A stretch of DNA of 64,000 nt from Tetracladium setigerum (Eukaryota; Ascomycota; Leotiomycetes; Helotiales), in NCBI GenBank assembly GCA_031472005.1, contig PZJY01000001.1:2604001-2668000 (forward strand), written 5' to 3'. This document shows positions 45,989 through 57,182 of this stretch, piece after piece (the stretch's first letter is position 1; each line of letters begins with the position of its first letter). The notes beneath the pieces were generated by a model. That model had not been told where the DNA came from, did not search any database, and worked only from the letters and a program-made list of their open reading frames with translations. The translations under genes and the position numbers were made by a program.

Positions 45989-47045
45989 ACTTTTGAAGAG
46001 ATAACTTTATAATGAATGTGTCTGTCTGCTTCTTTAACCTTAGATTTGGGGAACCGAAAAATGGAAAGGGAAGAAAGGAAAAGGAAATAGGAGGGTGGGT
46101 GGCGGCGTTGTGGTTGCCGGGTTAGGGACCAATACCAAATATTCTTTCTAGCGAGACCGTTGTTTTTGGTTTAATCGAAGCAAGCGAGCGAGATATTGTA
46201 ATATCTGTCCTATCCTGTCCTGTCCTGTGCTGTCTCTTCGTTTTTGCCCTTGTTCCACATTTTGTTACACGAAAACATGATGGCATTGGTAGGTAGGGAA
46301 AGGTAGGAGGGTAAGGTAGGTAGGTACTACGAGCTAAACTCTGTATTATACGGCAAAGTGCTCGCTTACTGGTTTTCCTTGATCAACTAAGTAAGGTAGG
46401 TAGATAGGTAATTTTTAATGACCTGAAGTTTGTCAATTTTAAAGTACCTTGCTAACCCCCAAGTTGAAGGGGGCTTTTGCAATCAACCTCCCAAAAATTC
46501 TCAAATCCTGCCTATGCCGGTACTGTACAACGAGCTATTTGCTAAATAATCTCACGTGCAAAATCAAGTCAGAGATGCCCCCATCTGTTATCAATTGTGT
46601 TACCACAAACTGAATACATAGTCATTTTGTTCGACATCGTCTATCTACCAACCTTGCGCAGCCATAACTGAAATTGATTGGTTCTCTGAACGGCTGCTCG
46701 TGAATGGTCAATAATACCTGGTATACGAGTATACTCGTCCTTCAAACTCGGGAATCTCACCAATCAAGAATGCTCGTTGGTTGGCGACTCTGAGTAAGAG
46801 CTCAAGAAGCGGGGAAACTATATAGGTATTTATGTAGGTAGGCAGGGTGTCTACTATTGAATAGGTAGTTGATAAGGGTATATAAAGTGTGCAGATTGTC
46901 CAACCATTTCTTTCTTTTTTTCTCGATTTTTCTTTTTTTTCCTTCTCCTACATAATTCCCTAAGGTTCCTTTTTTTCCCCCTTCACAAATCTATACAACA
47001 TAGACACCGAGTACAACTTGTACAATTTTATTCAAAAGACAAAGC
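45989..47045. other. intergenic region with GGTAGG-type repeats
   Basis: About 1 kb. Contains a (TGTCC)n-like run near 46205-46230 and clustered GGTAGGTAGG motifs near 46289-46325, 46393-46412 and 46833-46845. T-rich pyrimidine stretches at about 46908-46980 just before the cupin ATG look like a 5' leader. Confidence 0.5.
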
Positions 47046-47656
47046 ATGTCAGACCAAGACCAACAACAAGATCGCCCCCCAGCAGGAATGAAAGACCCAG
47101 CTCGTCGCATCCTGCAAAGCGCAGCTCACAACGACTTTGCAACGCTCGAGAAATACAGTCGTGAGACGGATGGGGAATTCTCGAGGTTCGTTGGGGGTGT
47201 TAAGCCGGGTGGTGGGAATCCGTTAGTGGATTTTTTCTTCTTTCTTTTGGTTGATATACTTTTCCTTTACTCGATTCTTTACCTTTGATTGAAAGTCAGC
47301 TCTACAGTACTTACCTAGGTAAATATGCACCTCATGCTTACCTTTCTTTGATTGCAATACTGTAATGACTCTTCTATTGTTTACTTCCTCCCGTTTTTCA
47401 TATTGCTCTCTGTAAGAGTCTCTGTTGAGAGGGAAAGAATGGAAGAAAGACTCAAGAACTCTTTCTCAGAATTTATGGCAGCATGGACCAAGTAATTATG
47501 TACCTACATCTATATACTCTAACATCATATCTTTCTCAAAAAAATAGATATCACTACCACACCCTCTTCAACCTCACATTCACCGTCCACGCCACCTCCC
47601 CCTCTCCCCTCTCCCTCGAAATCGCCAACACATTCGACATAACCAACTCAACCAAC

Positions 47657-47694
47657 CCCAAGCCCAAGCCCAAGCCCAAGCCCAAGCCCAAAGC
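47657..47694. repeat. (CCCAAG)n hexanucleotide repeat in cupin gene
   Basis: About six tandem copies of CCCAAG encoding a Lys-Pro string within the cupin coding region. It is followed by an A7 run where the reading frame changes. Confidence 0.9.
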
Positions 47695-48005
47695 ACAACC
47701 AAAAAAACCCAAACCCAAACCATCCTCCTCCTCCCCGGTGACCCACCACTCACCATCCCACGCAACACCGCCCATCGATTCTTCCTCCCTGCCTCAGCAA
47801 AGGGAAATAGCGAATTCACAGTTGAAGTGAGGCCAGGAAATGAAGGGTATGAGAAGTTTTTGACGGTTATGTTTGGGTTGGGGAATGAGGGGCTGTGTAG
47901 TGACGCGAATGAGGTGGGTGGGAGTGGAGATGGAAGCCCGAAGGATGTGGGACATCTTGCGGTTGTGTTGGGGTTGGGTGATGTTTGGCTTCCTGGTGGT
48001 GAGTC

Positions 48006-48023
48006 TTTTTTTTTTTTTTTTTT
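48006..48023. repeat. T18 homopolymer in cupin intron
   Basis: Eighteen T bases directly after the splice donor of the last cupin intron. Confidence 0.9.
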
Positions 48024-48289
48024 CCTTTTGCATATACATATTCTTTGGTTTGAGCTTCTAGAGAAGGTAGATTTGCTGAGTTGATCTGGTATGGGGCGGT
48101 ATGTGATATTATGGGACATGGTATAACGGGTTGGTGTTTACTCTAAAGAAGAAGAAATTCACTGACTTGTTTCCTTCGGCAATTGCTATAGTGGCCGGAG
48201 TTGTGATCAACAAAGTAATGGGAGGCATTGCGGTGTGGAAGAGGTGGATGGGCGTTGAGAAGGAATTGTTGGAGAAGTATTGGTATTGA

Positions 48290-48629
48290 GTGATGATTTG
48301 GTGAGCTGAAACTGTGTCGTATGTTTAGAAGACGGGGTCGGCCATCTGGACATGCAGTGAGGAAATGGAGTTTGCGTAGATACGATATGCTTTCAAGTTT
48401 TCTGGTATTTGATCGAATACTCCTTATATTGAGTGTTTGAAAGCAAGTGGTTTACATTACATACCTGGGTGATACTCTTGTTGGAAACGACAACGGACGA
48501 ATACTACCACCTCTTCTTTCATATAGATGAAATATCATACATTCATAAATTTCGTAAATCTAACCGACGCCTCTAATAAGTCCTTTATAACCATGGTATC
48601 TCCCTCCTATTTTCCATTCTAACCTACAG
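48290..48629. other. convergent intergenic region
   Basis: About 340 bases between the stop codons of the cupin gene (plus) and the transcription-factor-domain gene (minus). Nothing else seen. Confidence 0.5.
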
Positions 48630-50560
48630 CTACAGCGCATCCAGCCCAGCATCCTCCATATCCGCAAAATAAGTGTCAAACCCCAAACACTCCGACCCAT
48701 GTCTCCCATCGCGATGCGAATCAAACTTTTCTCTCTGCTCGTCCACCTCCAACCAAAACTCCTGACACCTCGCCACAAACGCCGATTCCATCCCTTTCAA
48801 CCCCAGCACAATATTCTCCCATAATCCCCACTCTCTTCTACATCCCGCATGTACCAGAGTCCGCACAAAAAATGCTCGTTCGGCGGTACCAGCTGAAGCG
48901 GCTCCCCCACCGAGGAATAAACTCCAGCGGAGTTCGTGTGGGAAGTTGGTGTTGAGCGCGTCCAGATCAGCAGCTTCGAGGCAACTTCGCAGACGGGCGA
49001 TGAGGGTAAGACGGATTTGGCCATCGACGGGTGTGAGGCGGATGTTAGTATATATGTACAGTAACAAGCTATGTAGCAGTGGTAAAATAATTGAGCCTGG
49101 CGGCTGAGTTCCTTCATTCTGTGACAGGAGCCATAGAAGTTTATGCTCGACAATGTAGATTCTATCGGGAAAGGATGCGCGGTCCAGGACGCCGGGATCT
49201 CGCAGAGGTGCGTGGTCGAGGAAGTGAGACAGCTCGTAGATGTCCTTCATGATGGAGGGAAGATTAGCATTGCTCAGTGTTTTGGTAGCGTCGAAGAAGA
49301 ATTTGTTCTTTATTGAGAAGTAAGGCTTGGATACTTCGGGAGCACGGAAGTAGCATAAGGGGCGAGGTCGAGGAGATCGGGGAGTTCAACGAGTGGAATT
49401 GAGGAGTTGATTGCCATCGGGTTGCCGAGAAAACGTCGGCCCTTCAAACAAACTAATCAGTATATGGACCTTACAAGCTTGGGTGAGAGAAAATACCATA
49501 GAACAAGACGTCTTAAAACACCATTCATACCAAGTTTATTCATTCCTCCTCTCATGGCCACCATTTCTTGAAGTCCTCTCATATGTATTCGAGCTTTTGC
49601 TTTGTCCCCGTTTAGATTCTGTAAGTTCGGTTAGCATGTAGAATGCTGGTTGGGAAAAGAACACCTGCCTCCATATTGGTCAGACATGCCACAGCTGCAA
49701 TAGTGCCATCAGAAAGTCCACCCATACTTAGGTTGGACAACTCTTCATTTATTGCTATTATGGATTTTTGAAGATAGACGTTACTCTCCGGATTTTCTGC
49801 AGCTCCATTCGATGATGCCAGTGCTGTTGTCCAAGCTAATGTGGCGTAGACAAGCGCAGGGCTGCTCCCCATATGAAATGAGTATGAATCTTCGGGGTTT
49901 TCGTAGGCCAAATTTCGGATTCCTCTTGCTAACATTCCAGTTAGTTAGAGCTCGTCGAAACAGAAGATTAGAGTATAGAGAGAACTCACAGTAATGTATC
50001 AAGTGATGCAAACGAGGGGTCAAGGGTATCGGAAACACATCAAAGGGATCCGGATGGCCTTTTTTGACTTCAGAATAGGTAGGAGACGGACTTGATATCA
50101 TCGCAATGGCCGCTTCCGCACATCGTGCGAGTTCTGGTGGTAGGTTCAACAAGAGACCATGATCGATTGCCTTTCTTTGCGGGAGTGAGTCCGCAACCTC
50201 TCTAAATTTGGAACACTGGTCGTAAAACTGATCGCCATGGTCTGGCGATTTTGGAAATTTTGAAGACTGGTTTGTCTGGTCGTGGGAAGCGGACTTGCGA
50301 TGTCTGAGTTTGGATTGAGAGCCGTCGTTGGTTTTGGTCGGCTGGGTTTGCTTCTTATCTTTCTGCTGCTTCTGATTCTTCCAAGCGTGTCGCCTGGCAT
50401 GAGATCTCACGGTATTCCGACCCTGAGTGTCATGTTTTTCCGTTCCCAGGAGATTGATGAACTGAAGGCTACCGCCAGCTTCAGGACTTGGTAATGGAGA
50501 TGTGTGCGGGTCTCCTGAGACGGCGGTGACGGGTCGCTTGATGAAGCTTGATTATTCTGA
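48630..50560 (-). CDS. fungal transcription-factor-domain protein (no zinc cluster seen)
   Basis: A member of the large group of fungal proteins with a C-terminal fungal-specific transcription-factor domain. The N-terminal part reads SPLPSPEAGGSLQFINLLGT followed by TVRSHARRHAWKNQK; this FINLLGT...VRSHARRHAW start is typical of a subgroup that lacks an obvious Zn2Cys6 binuclear cluster. Middle segments are LPPELARCAEAAIAMIS, PIPLTPRLHHLIHY, then after an intron YATLAWTTALASS and GTIAAVACLTNMEA, then ARIHMRGLQEMVAMRGGMN. The last exon reads MKDIYELSHFLDHAPLRDP to the stop at 48630. The start codon and first exon boundary near 50,500-50,560 are uncertain, and the join around 49,270-49,420 does not resolve cleanly. 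DNA binding is not shown by sequence. Target unknown. Confidence 0.75.
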
Positions 50561-52215
50561 TAATTGAGAGTTAATGGCTTTCCACGTCGACCGAGATTGG
50601 GAGGGTCTACCTCGATAATAGCTCTCTCGCCTCCGTTTCGAAATGGAATTTTGCCTTGTCCAGGCTTCGTTTCCCTCTTTGGGTGTTCCGACGTGAACAT
50701 AGCCAAGTGATGGTCGTTGCAGGTGGACGCCACAGTTCCGAGCAAAACAAAACAAAGTTCGGACCACTGTCACTATATCTAGGTAAGCTCGATCTGTATT
50801 ACGAGGTCCGGATGTGACGGTGGTGGCGAGAGGACGAGGGAATAATGCATATTAATATTCCAAGAGACAGCCCAGGAGACTCAGAGAGAGGCATCTAGAT
50901 ACTTTTTATGCAGAAGGTTGCAGTCGAGGTGTCAACCGAGGTGGAGCACCGCTCGCTAGCTTTGGGGAAAGAAGCAAATGAAGCCTAGTCCGCGGAAAGG
51001 GGGTTGTTTTGTCTGCATCTTCGTAAGGTAGTCTCGAAGCAAAGAAGCAGCCAAGAGTCAAGTTGCCTTATGAAAGTTATGATACATCACCTTCAAATAA
51101 TCGTGCGTGCCGGGTTGTTCTGTACTGTACCTGAGCGCTAACAAATATAATGCTGACAGCCAGCGCCCGTCAAGTCGGACAATATATCGCATGTGTTATG
51201 CATTCTCTTGCTCACCCGAGATCTGGAATTCTGGCCGGCACTCGATATGCGTGGATGTTCCTTGAACCTTCCAAATAATCCTGCTGACAGTGCGACGTAG
51301 AGTGGGATGAGGAATGCTTAAGTCATCCATAGCAGGTGGGGAGGCGCATCATCATCGAGATCGGTGTCAAAATAAAAGACTGACTGAATAATCCTTTGGC
51401 ATCCTTTTCGTCTCCTCCTAGGAGATTGGCGGGAATTTACGAGCTAGAGGAGTCTGGGACTACTCCATTGCTTTGTTATTAACTTCCTACGCAGGTAGGT
51501 ACCTTACGTAGCATTGGATTATTATTATTGCTTGCTTGCAAATGGCAGGTCATCATCTTTCAAAACTTGCCACGGAAAACCAGAGTGGCTCTTTTATAGA
51601 CAGCCAATCATATATATATATATATATTTGTATAAGGGCATACAGAGGAAGAGAGAGAGCGCGCGCGGGAGGCTAGTCAAGCCGTTGCATTGCCGAGTCT
51701 TCCTGGAAAAGTCGTCTTATTTTTAAGTCAATAGAATGAATCGATGGAGCCTTCTCCCGCAATCCCGATGGTTCGTGTAAGTTACCCTGTTTGAGTCGTA
51801 AATCTGCTTTGTCATTCTTCCAAGAATGCCACAACAAGGCCCATTGCGTAAGGAAGATATCGTCCCAGAGTAATGGCAAGCACGTAAAGAGGTAGTGTAC
51901 AAAACTGTGCTTTCAGCCCCTCCAGCTCCCCCACAGCAGGCCGCTGACTCGGCACAATTCGGTCCGTAAACTCGTTCTTCTCAGTGTCTAAACCGGCACA
52001 AAAGTTGAAGAACATTGACAGTTCTTGATGCTGTAGGAAAAAGTGGGTAAGAAAGCTTTGTCCAACGGATGATTGTTGCTGCCAATCTATATCCGGCATT
52101 TAATCGAATAGGCGCGCTAAAGATTCGTATTTTTGGATTTCCTATGCGGAAATGCGCCGCAAACAACACCTGATGTGCGCTCGAGTACAGTACAATGACA
52201 ACTAATATTCATACA
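50561..52215. other. intergenic region
   Basis: About 1.6 kb. Includes the upstream region of the transcription-factor-domain gene, an AT run at about 51609-51627, and a 95-codon minus frame at 51812-52099 (starting PDIDWQQQSSVGQ). That frame sits just after the NDUFAF5 stop and resembles nothing I know. GTACTGTACC lies near 51123 and AGTACAGTACA near 52186. Confidence 0.45.
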
Positions 52216-53331
52216 CTACCTGATATCTCCGCCACCCAGGATATCCTTCATATTAATCCGTCCACTTCCTCTCGCTAAAGGAGCAGCTTGATTCGGACCT
52301 TCTTTCCACCCGATCATGTAGATAATCCTGAAAGTTGCAGGTATCGATCCGTCCTCGTTCCCGTGAAGCTCACGGTAGATTCCCTCATTTGCTAATAACA
52401 CCTCCCTCTTGATAGCCCCAGGCTCTCTCCCAATTATGGCGTTGCTTTCTCCCATAGCTTGGAGGTCTTGCATCAGCGCAAAAGTATCGGGATAATCTAC
52501 AGTAATATCATCCACATCCACGGTCAACATCTTGAAGCCAGCCTTCTGCAATAGACCTCCCATATCCTTCACATCAGCCAGAGGTGATACATGCGGTGAA
52601 ACTCCACCTCTTCTTTCTAGATCTGCCAGCTGTAAAGATGTCCGTAACTCGAACAGCGTATCCCCTCCAAACATTGCCCCAATGAATGGGCAATCTGGCT
52701 TCAAGATATTGTTAATCTGTGCGAGGGTTGAGGGTAGATCGTTGATCCAATGTATGCTCAAAGAACTGAGCACGGCATCGAAAGTATTCGCTTCGTATGG
52801 GAGTCGCTCCTCATCCGCGATCACTTCGCGAGTGAGGTTGATCTCCTTGTTGAAGGGGAGATCTGCGTCTCGGTAGAGCATGGTTGCCGACGAGTCTGCG
52901 GCCGTCAGGTGAGACAGACGAGAGGAAAGAGGTGGAGACGTGGCAATTGAAGGATCTGGGTCTGGGTCGGGCACTGTGAGCGCTCGCGCTATATTACAGG
53001 AGTTTGCTCCAAGGTCTAGGACGCGGTCAAAATGGCGATTGATGTCCTGGCATTTTCCATCAGCATAGAACGGTAGGTATCAATTGGCTCAAGACCATAC
53101 CAATAACCTCTCCGAAAGCCGATTAGCCACCTCATCTTTCAAGTAATCCGCCTGCCGACTGGTTTCCACAGATTTGGCTGCCCGTTCTTTTTGTAGAATC
53201 TTTGCGTGACGGTCAAAGATTTGCAATGTTGGCGAACCTGGAGCTTGCACAGCATAGTTCCTTGACACACATAGTTTTGGCCTGAGCCCAGCTCGAGGCA
53301 GAAAGGGCCGTATCGTCAGTAGTAGCTTCAT
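52216..53331 (-). CDS. NDUFAF5: NDUFAF5-like methyltransferase-fold complex I assembly factor (mitochondrial)
   Basis: Mitochondrial matrix protein of the class I methyltransferase fold needed for assembly of respiratory complex I; in animals it hydroxylates an arginine of NDUFS7. ATG at 53331 gives a basic, aliphatic N-terminus (MKLLLTIRPFLPRAGLRPKL) that fits a mitochondrial targeting peptide. It continues with LQIFDRHAKILQKERAAKS, the usual FDR...K start of the family. A 54-base intron (53100-53047) splices to INRHFDRVLDLGANS, the SAM-binding loop region. Then come DEERLPYEANTFDAVLSSLS with IHWINDLPSTLAQI, PFIGAMFGGDTLFELR, DVKDMGGLLQKAGF and TFRIIYMIGWKEGPNQ. Total 353 residues, frame intact. 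Head to head with AP-2 alpha, 513 bases apart, so the two may share a promoter region. Confidence 0.95.
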
Positions 53332-53844
53332 GGCGTTGTGTTGCAGCTTCCACCCATTGTATATGCGAAGGAGGAAAGGAGAAGGCTGATAATATTCATG
53401 ACGTTCTCCACAAACGAGGCTGTCCGGAGTCTCGGCGATGCCACCACTGAAAGAAGCCCAGATCCTTGGCATTTGCCGACCCAAATGTCACCGGGGATCA
53501 GGAATCAGCACACACCAAACACATCCACAATAGTCAACGTTCCTTTTTGACGACCGCGACGCTTCACCAGGCTCACAACGACGAGGCACGTACGCCATGC
53601 CATATTGCGGATGGGGGATTTAAAGAGATGTTGATTCTGCAACGCCTTTGCGACCAGCCGCCTTCCTCCACTCTCCTTGCGCCGCCATTTTGAACCCCCC
53701 TTTTTAATCGTGCCATCCGGTGGAGAGCAACCAGAACCCCACGAAAGCTCCTGTGCTTCGCAGTTCGAGCGAGAGTAGTGGTCATACAGAGGAACACACA
53801 CCAAAGGAATTGAAGACGCCCGGAAAGGCCGTTACGCTGTCAAA
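53332..53844. promoter_or_regulatory. divergent promoter region NDUFAF5 / AP-2 alpha
   Basis: 513 bases separate the two start codons, so both promoters must lie here. No convincing TATA box was picked out. Confidence 0.6.
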
Positions 53845-56800
53845 ATGTCGAATCTCGCAGGATCAAGCTTCCTGAGCCGTGGGAGCTCGGGCAATAACTC
53901 AAATATGCGTGGATTGGTGCAGTTTATTGCAGACCTTCGAAACGCTAGAGCTAGGGAATTGGAGGAGAAAAGAATAAACAAGGAGCTTGCCAACATACGG
54001 TCAGTACTGTTGTTTTGTTCCTTGGAAGTACTAGGCTGATAATTATTTCTTTCACAGGCAAAAATTTAAAGGTACTACCTATCATACTCTCGAATCACTC
54101 TGGGAGTATAAACAAATTCTGACTCGAGAATTCTAGATGGAAGTCTTAGTGGCTATCACAAGAAGAAATACGTGTGCAAGGTGATTTGGAAACGGTTCCA
54201 TTTACTACTAGCCTTCTGACAATTCTTAATAGCTTCTTTACATATACATACTCGGGTGGAATGTTGATTTTGGGCATCTCGAAGCTGTGAACCTGATATC
54301 TGCCAATAAATACTCAGAAAAGCAAATCGGATACCTTGCCATGACCCTATTCCTCCATGAAGGCCACGAATTGTTGCACTTGGTGGTCAACAGTATACGA
54401 AAAGATTTAACGGATCACAATGAGCTATTCAACTGTCTGGCGCTACACGCGATTGCCAATGTGGGCGGAAGGGAAATGGGAGAGGCGCTAAGTGGGGAGG
54501 TGCACAGACTTCTGATATCGCCGTTAGTTATTCCCAACTTCACAAAGCGCAAGATGTTGACATATCTAGGACGTCTAAATCGTTTGTGAAGAAAAAGGCA
54601 GCTCTAACACTTCTACGGCTCTACCGAAGACACCCGGACATTGTGCAGCCGCAATGGGCCGAAAGAATAATATCATTAATGGACGATGCGGACATGGGAG
54701 TTTCGCTCTCCATTACCTCTCTGGTCATGGCTTTAGCTCAAGATCAACCGGACCAGTACAAGGGTTGTTACGTGAAAGCTGCGTCGAAAATGAAGCGAAT
54801 GCTAGTGGATGGGGACACTGCGCCAGATTATATTTATTACAAGGTGCCATGTCCATGGATTCAAGTCAAGCTGCTTCGTTTACTGCAATATTATCCTCCA
54901 TCAGGTAAGTTAGCAGGACCTCTTGTAAGGAATCCCAGCTGATCTTAAAAAGATGACACACATACCCGAGAACTCATTCGGGAGTCATTACAAAAGATTT
55001 TGAACTTGGCCATCGAAATGCCCAAGAATGTCCAGCAGAACAATGCTCAAAACGCGGTACTTTTCGAGGCAATCAATCTGATCATTCATTTAGAGACCGA
55101 GCAAGCTTTGATGAAACAAATTTCCACAAGACTGGGAAAATTCATTCAGTCAAGAGAGACAAATGTTCGCTACCTTGGACTGGAAGCGATGACCCACTTG
55201 GCGGCCAGAGCAGAGAACCTAGACCCGATCAAGCAACACCAAGCAATCATCATCGGTTCGTTAAAGGACCGTGATATTAGTGTACGGAGGAAGGGTCTTG
55301 ATCTACTTTACAGCATGTGTGATCAGAGCAACGCACAACCGATTGTTGGAGAATTGCTCCAATATCTCCAAAACGCCGATTTCGCAATCCGAGAGGAAAT
55401 GGTTCTGAAAATCGCAATTTTGACCGAAAAGTACGCAACTGACATTCAGTGGTACGTCGATATATCGCTTCGACTCATTGCCATGGCGGGAGATCATGTT
55501 AGCGATGAAGTGTGGCACCGAGTGATCCAGATTGTTACCAACAACGAGGAACTTCAAGTTTACGCTGCTCAGAATATTTTACAGTATGTTAAGGCAGATC
55601 ACTGCCACGAGACCTTGGTCAAGATTGGTGGCTATATTCTTGGAGAATTTGGCCATTTGATTGCAGAAGATCAAGGATGCAGTCCCATCGAACAATTTCT
55701 TGCCCTCCAAGGCAAACTCCAAGGATGCTCATCCAGTACTCGGGCAATTATTCTATCATCATTTATCAAATTCGTCAATTTGTTTCCTGAGATCAAACCT
55801 CGACTCATGTATGTTTTCGATGCGTACAGCCACACCCTCGACTCGGAGCTCCAGCAGCGAGCATGTGAGTATCTAGCGCTAGCCAGTTTACCCACGGACG
55901 ATTTGTTACGAACCGTGTGTGACGAGATGCCGCCTTTCCCAGAGCGACAATCTGCGTTGCTCTCTCGACTTCACCAAAAGCATGCTAACACAAGCGACAA
56001 ACGAACATGGGTTGTTGGTGGCAAAGATGCCAATGCAAATGAGAAGGACCTCAGCCTTGCGAAGAACCCAGGCCTGAAGCGTGCTTTCAGCACCAGTACT
56101 GCTGCCCCAGCATCAAGCTTGCTCAACATGAGCAATGGTTCAAATGGAAGTGGTGCCAATGGACACGCAAAAGGTGCGAATGATCTTGCGGGACTAGACA
56201 TGTTGAATGCTGGACCATCGGAACAGAAGACTTTGAAAGCACTGCCAAATATGGCGAGTGCGGCTCACTTGTCACCAGACTGGGAGATTGGATATAACAA
56301 GCTACTTCTGAAAGGGGAGGGAATTTTGTACGAAGATGGGCAAGTTCAAGTTGGTGTCAGGTCGGAGTATCGTGGCCAGATGGCATGTGTCATCCTTTAC
56401 TTCTCGAATAAGTCACCAGCTGCGATTAGCTCTTTCACAACAACTCTCGATTTGGATCCGGCCGAAAAGGAAAATCTCACCTGGGATATCAAAGGACTGC
56501 CAGAAAGCACCATTCAGCAAGGATCCCAGAGTCAACAGATGATCATGTTTGAAGCTAAGAAAGTGTTCGACAAGAGCCCAACTATGCGAATCAGCTACCT
56601 CGCTGGTGCACTCCAAGCACTCACGCTCAAACTTCCAGTGACCATTCACAAATTCATGGATCCCGCGGAGCTATCCGGCGACGACTTTTTCAAGAGATGG
56701 AAGCAAATCGGCGGCGCTCCCCGAGAAGCCCAGCGAATCTTCGGCCTCAAGACCAGCAAGGCAAATCGCGAGATCAGCCACGAATCCATTCAACAAACAA

Positions 56801-57182
56801 TCAACGGTTTCCGATGGGGCATTTTGGAAGGTGTTGATCCCAACAAGAAGAATTTCGTGGGCGCCAGTGTTCTGCATACCGAAGCCGGCAAGTTTGGGTG
56901 TTTGTTGCGATTGGAGCCGAATTATGCTACTCAGGTATGGTTTGACTATTCTTTCTCATGTGATTCAAGCAGTGATTATTTCGGAGCGAATGCTAATAAT
57001 GATTGTGAAAATAGATGTTCCGCATGACCATCCGAGCCACAGATGAGAGTGTTCCTCCGATCATGATCAAGCTCATGGAGGAGAGGCTATCGATTGGATA
57101 CTCAATCCACGTCGAGGAGCCCCAGGAAGTTCTAAGCAAACAGGACATCCTCAACTCTTACGAGAACGTACTTGTGCAATAA
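53845..57182 (+). CDS. apl3: AP-2 adaptor complex subunit alpha
   Basis: Large alpha-adaptin of the AP-2 complex, acting in cargo selection at the plasma membrane. Seven exons join in frame: 53845-53999, 54058-54071, 54137-54180, 54233-54522, 54570-54904, 54953-56934 and 57015-57182, giving 995 residues, a normal length. The N-terminal trunk starts MRGLVQFIADLRNARARELE, EKRINKELANIRQKFKDG, YHKKKYVCKLLYIYILGWNV, DFGHLEAVNLISANKYSEKQ, and continues through armadillo-like repeats (FVKKKAALTLLRLYRRHPDI). A Ser/Gly/Asn-rich hinge spans about residues 620-690. The ear domain begins around GILYEDGQVQVGVRSEYRG and ends LSKQDILNSYENVLVQ. The second exon is only 14 bases. All splice sites are GT-AG. 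No frameshift. Confidence 0.97.

Larger units (their letters stand above)
47046..48289 (+). pseudogene. cupin-fold protein, frameshifted as read
   Basis: A small single-cupin protein of a family widespread in fungi and bacteria, of unknown substrate. Exon 1 (47046-47221) encodes PARRILQSAAHNDFATLEKY and a Gly-rich turn. A long intron (47222-47547, 326 bases) leads to PYHYHTLFNLTFTVHA, whose histidines fit the first metal-binding cupin motif. A KP-repeat insert (PKPKPKPKPK) follows, encoded by tandem CCCAAG. Near an A7 run (47701-47707) the frame must change by one base to reach the second cupin motif, ILLLPGDPPLTIPRNTAHRF, then FTVEVRPGNEGYEKFLTVMF. A last intron (47999-48191, with T18) leads to WKRWMGVEKELLEKYWY and the stop at 48289. 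The insert length and the frame break coincide with low-complexity sequence, so both may be assembly problems. Confidence 0.75.
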
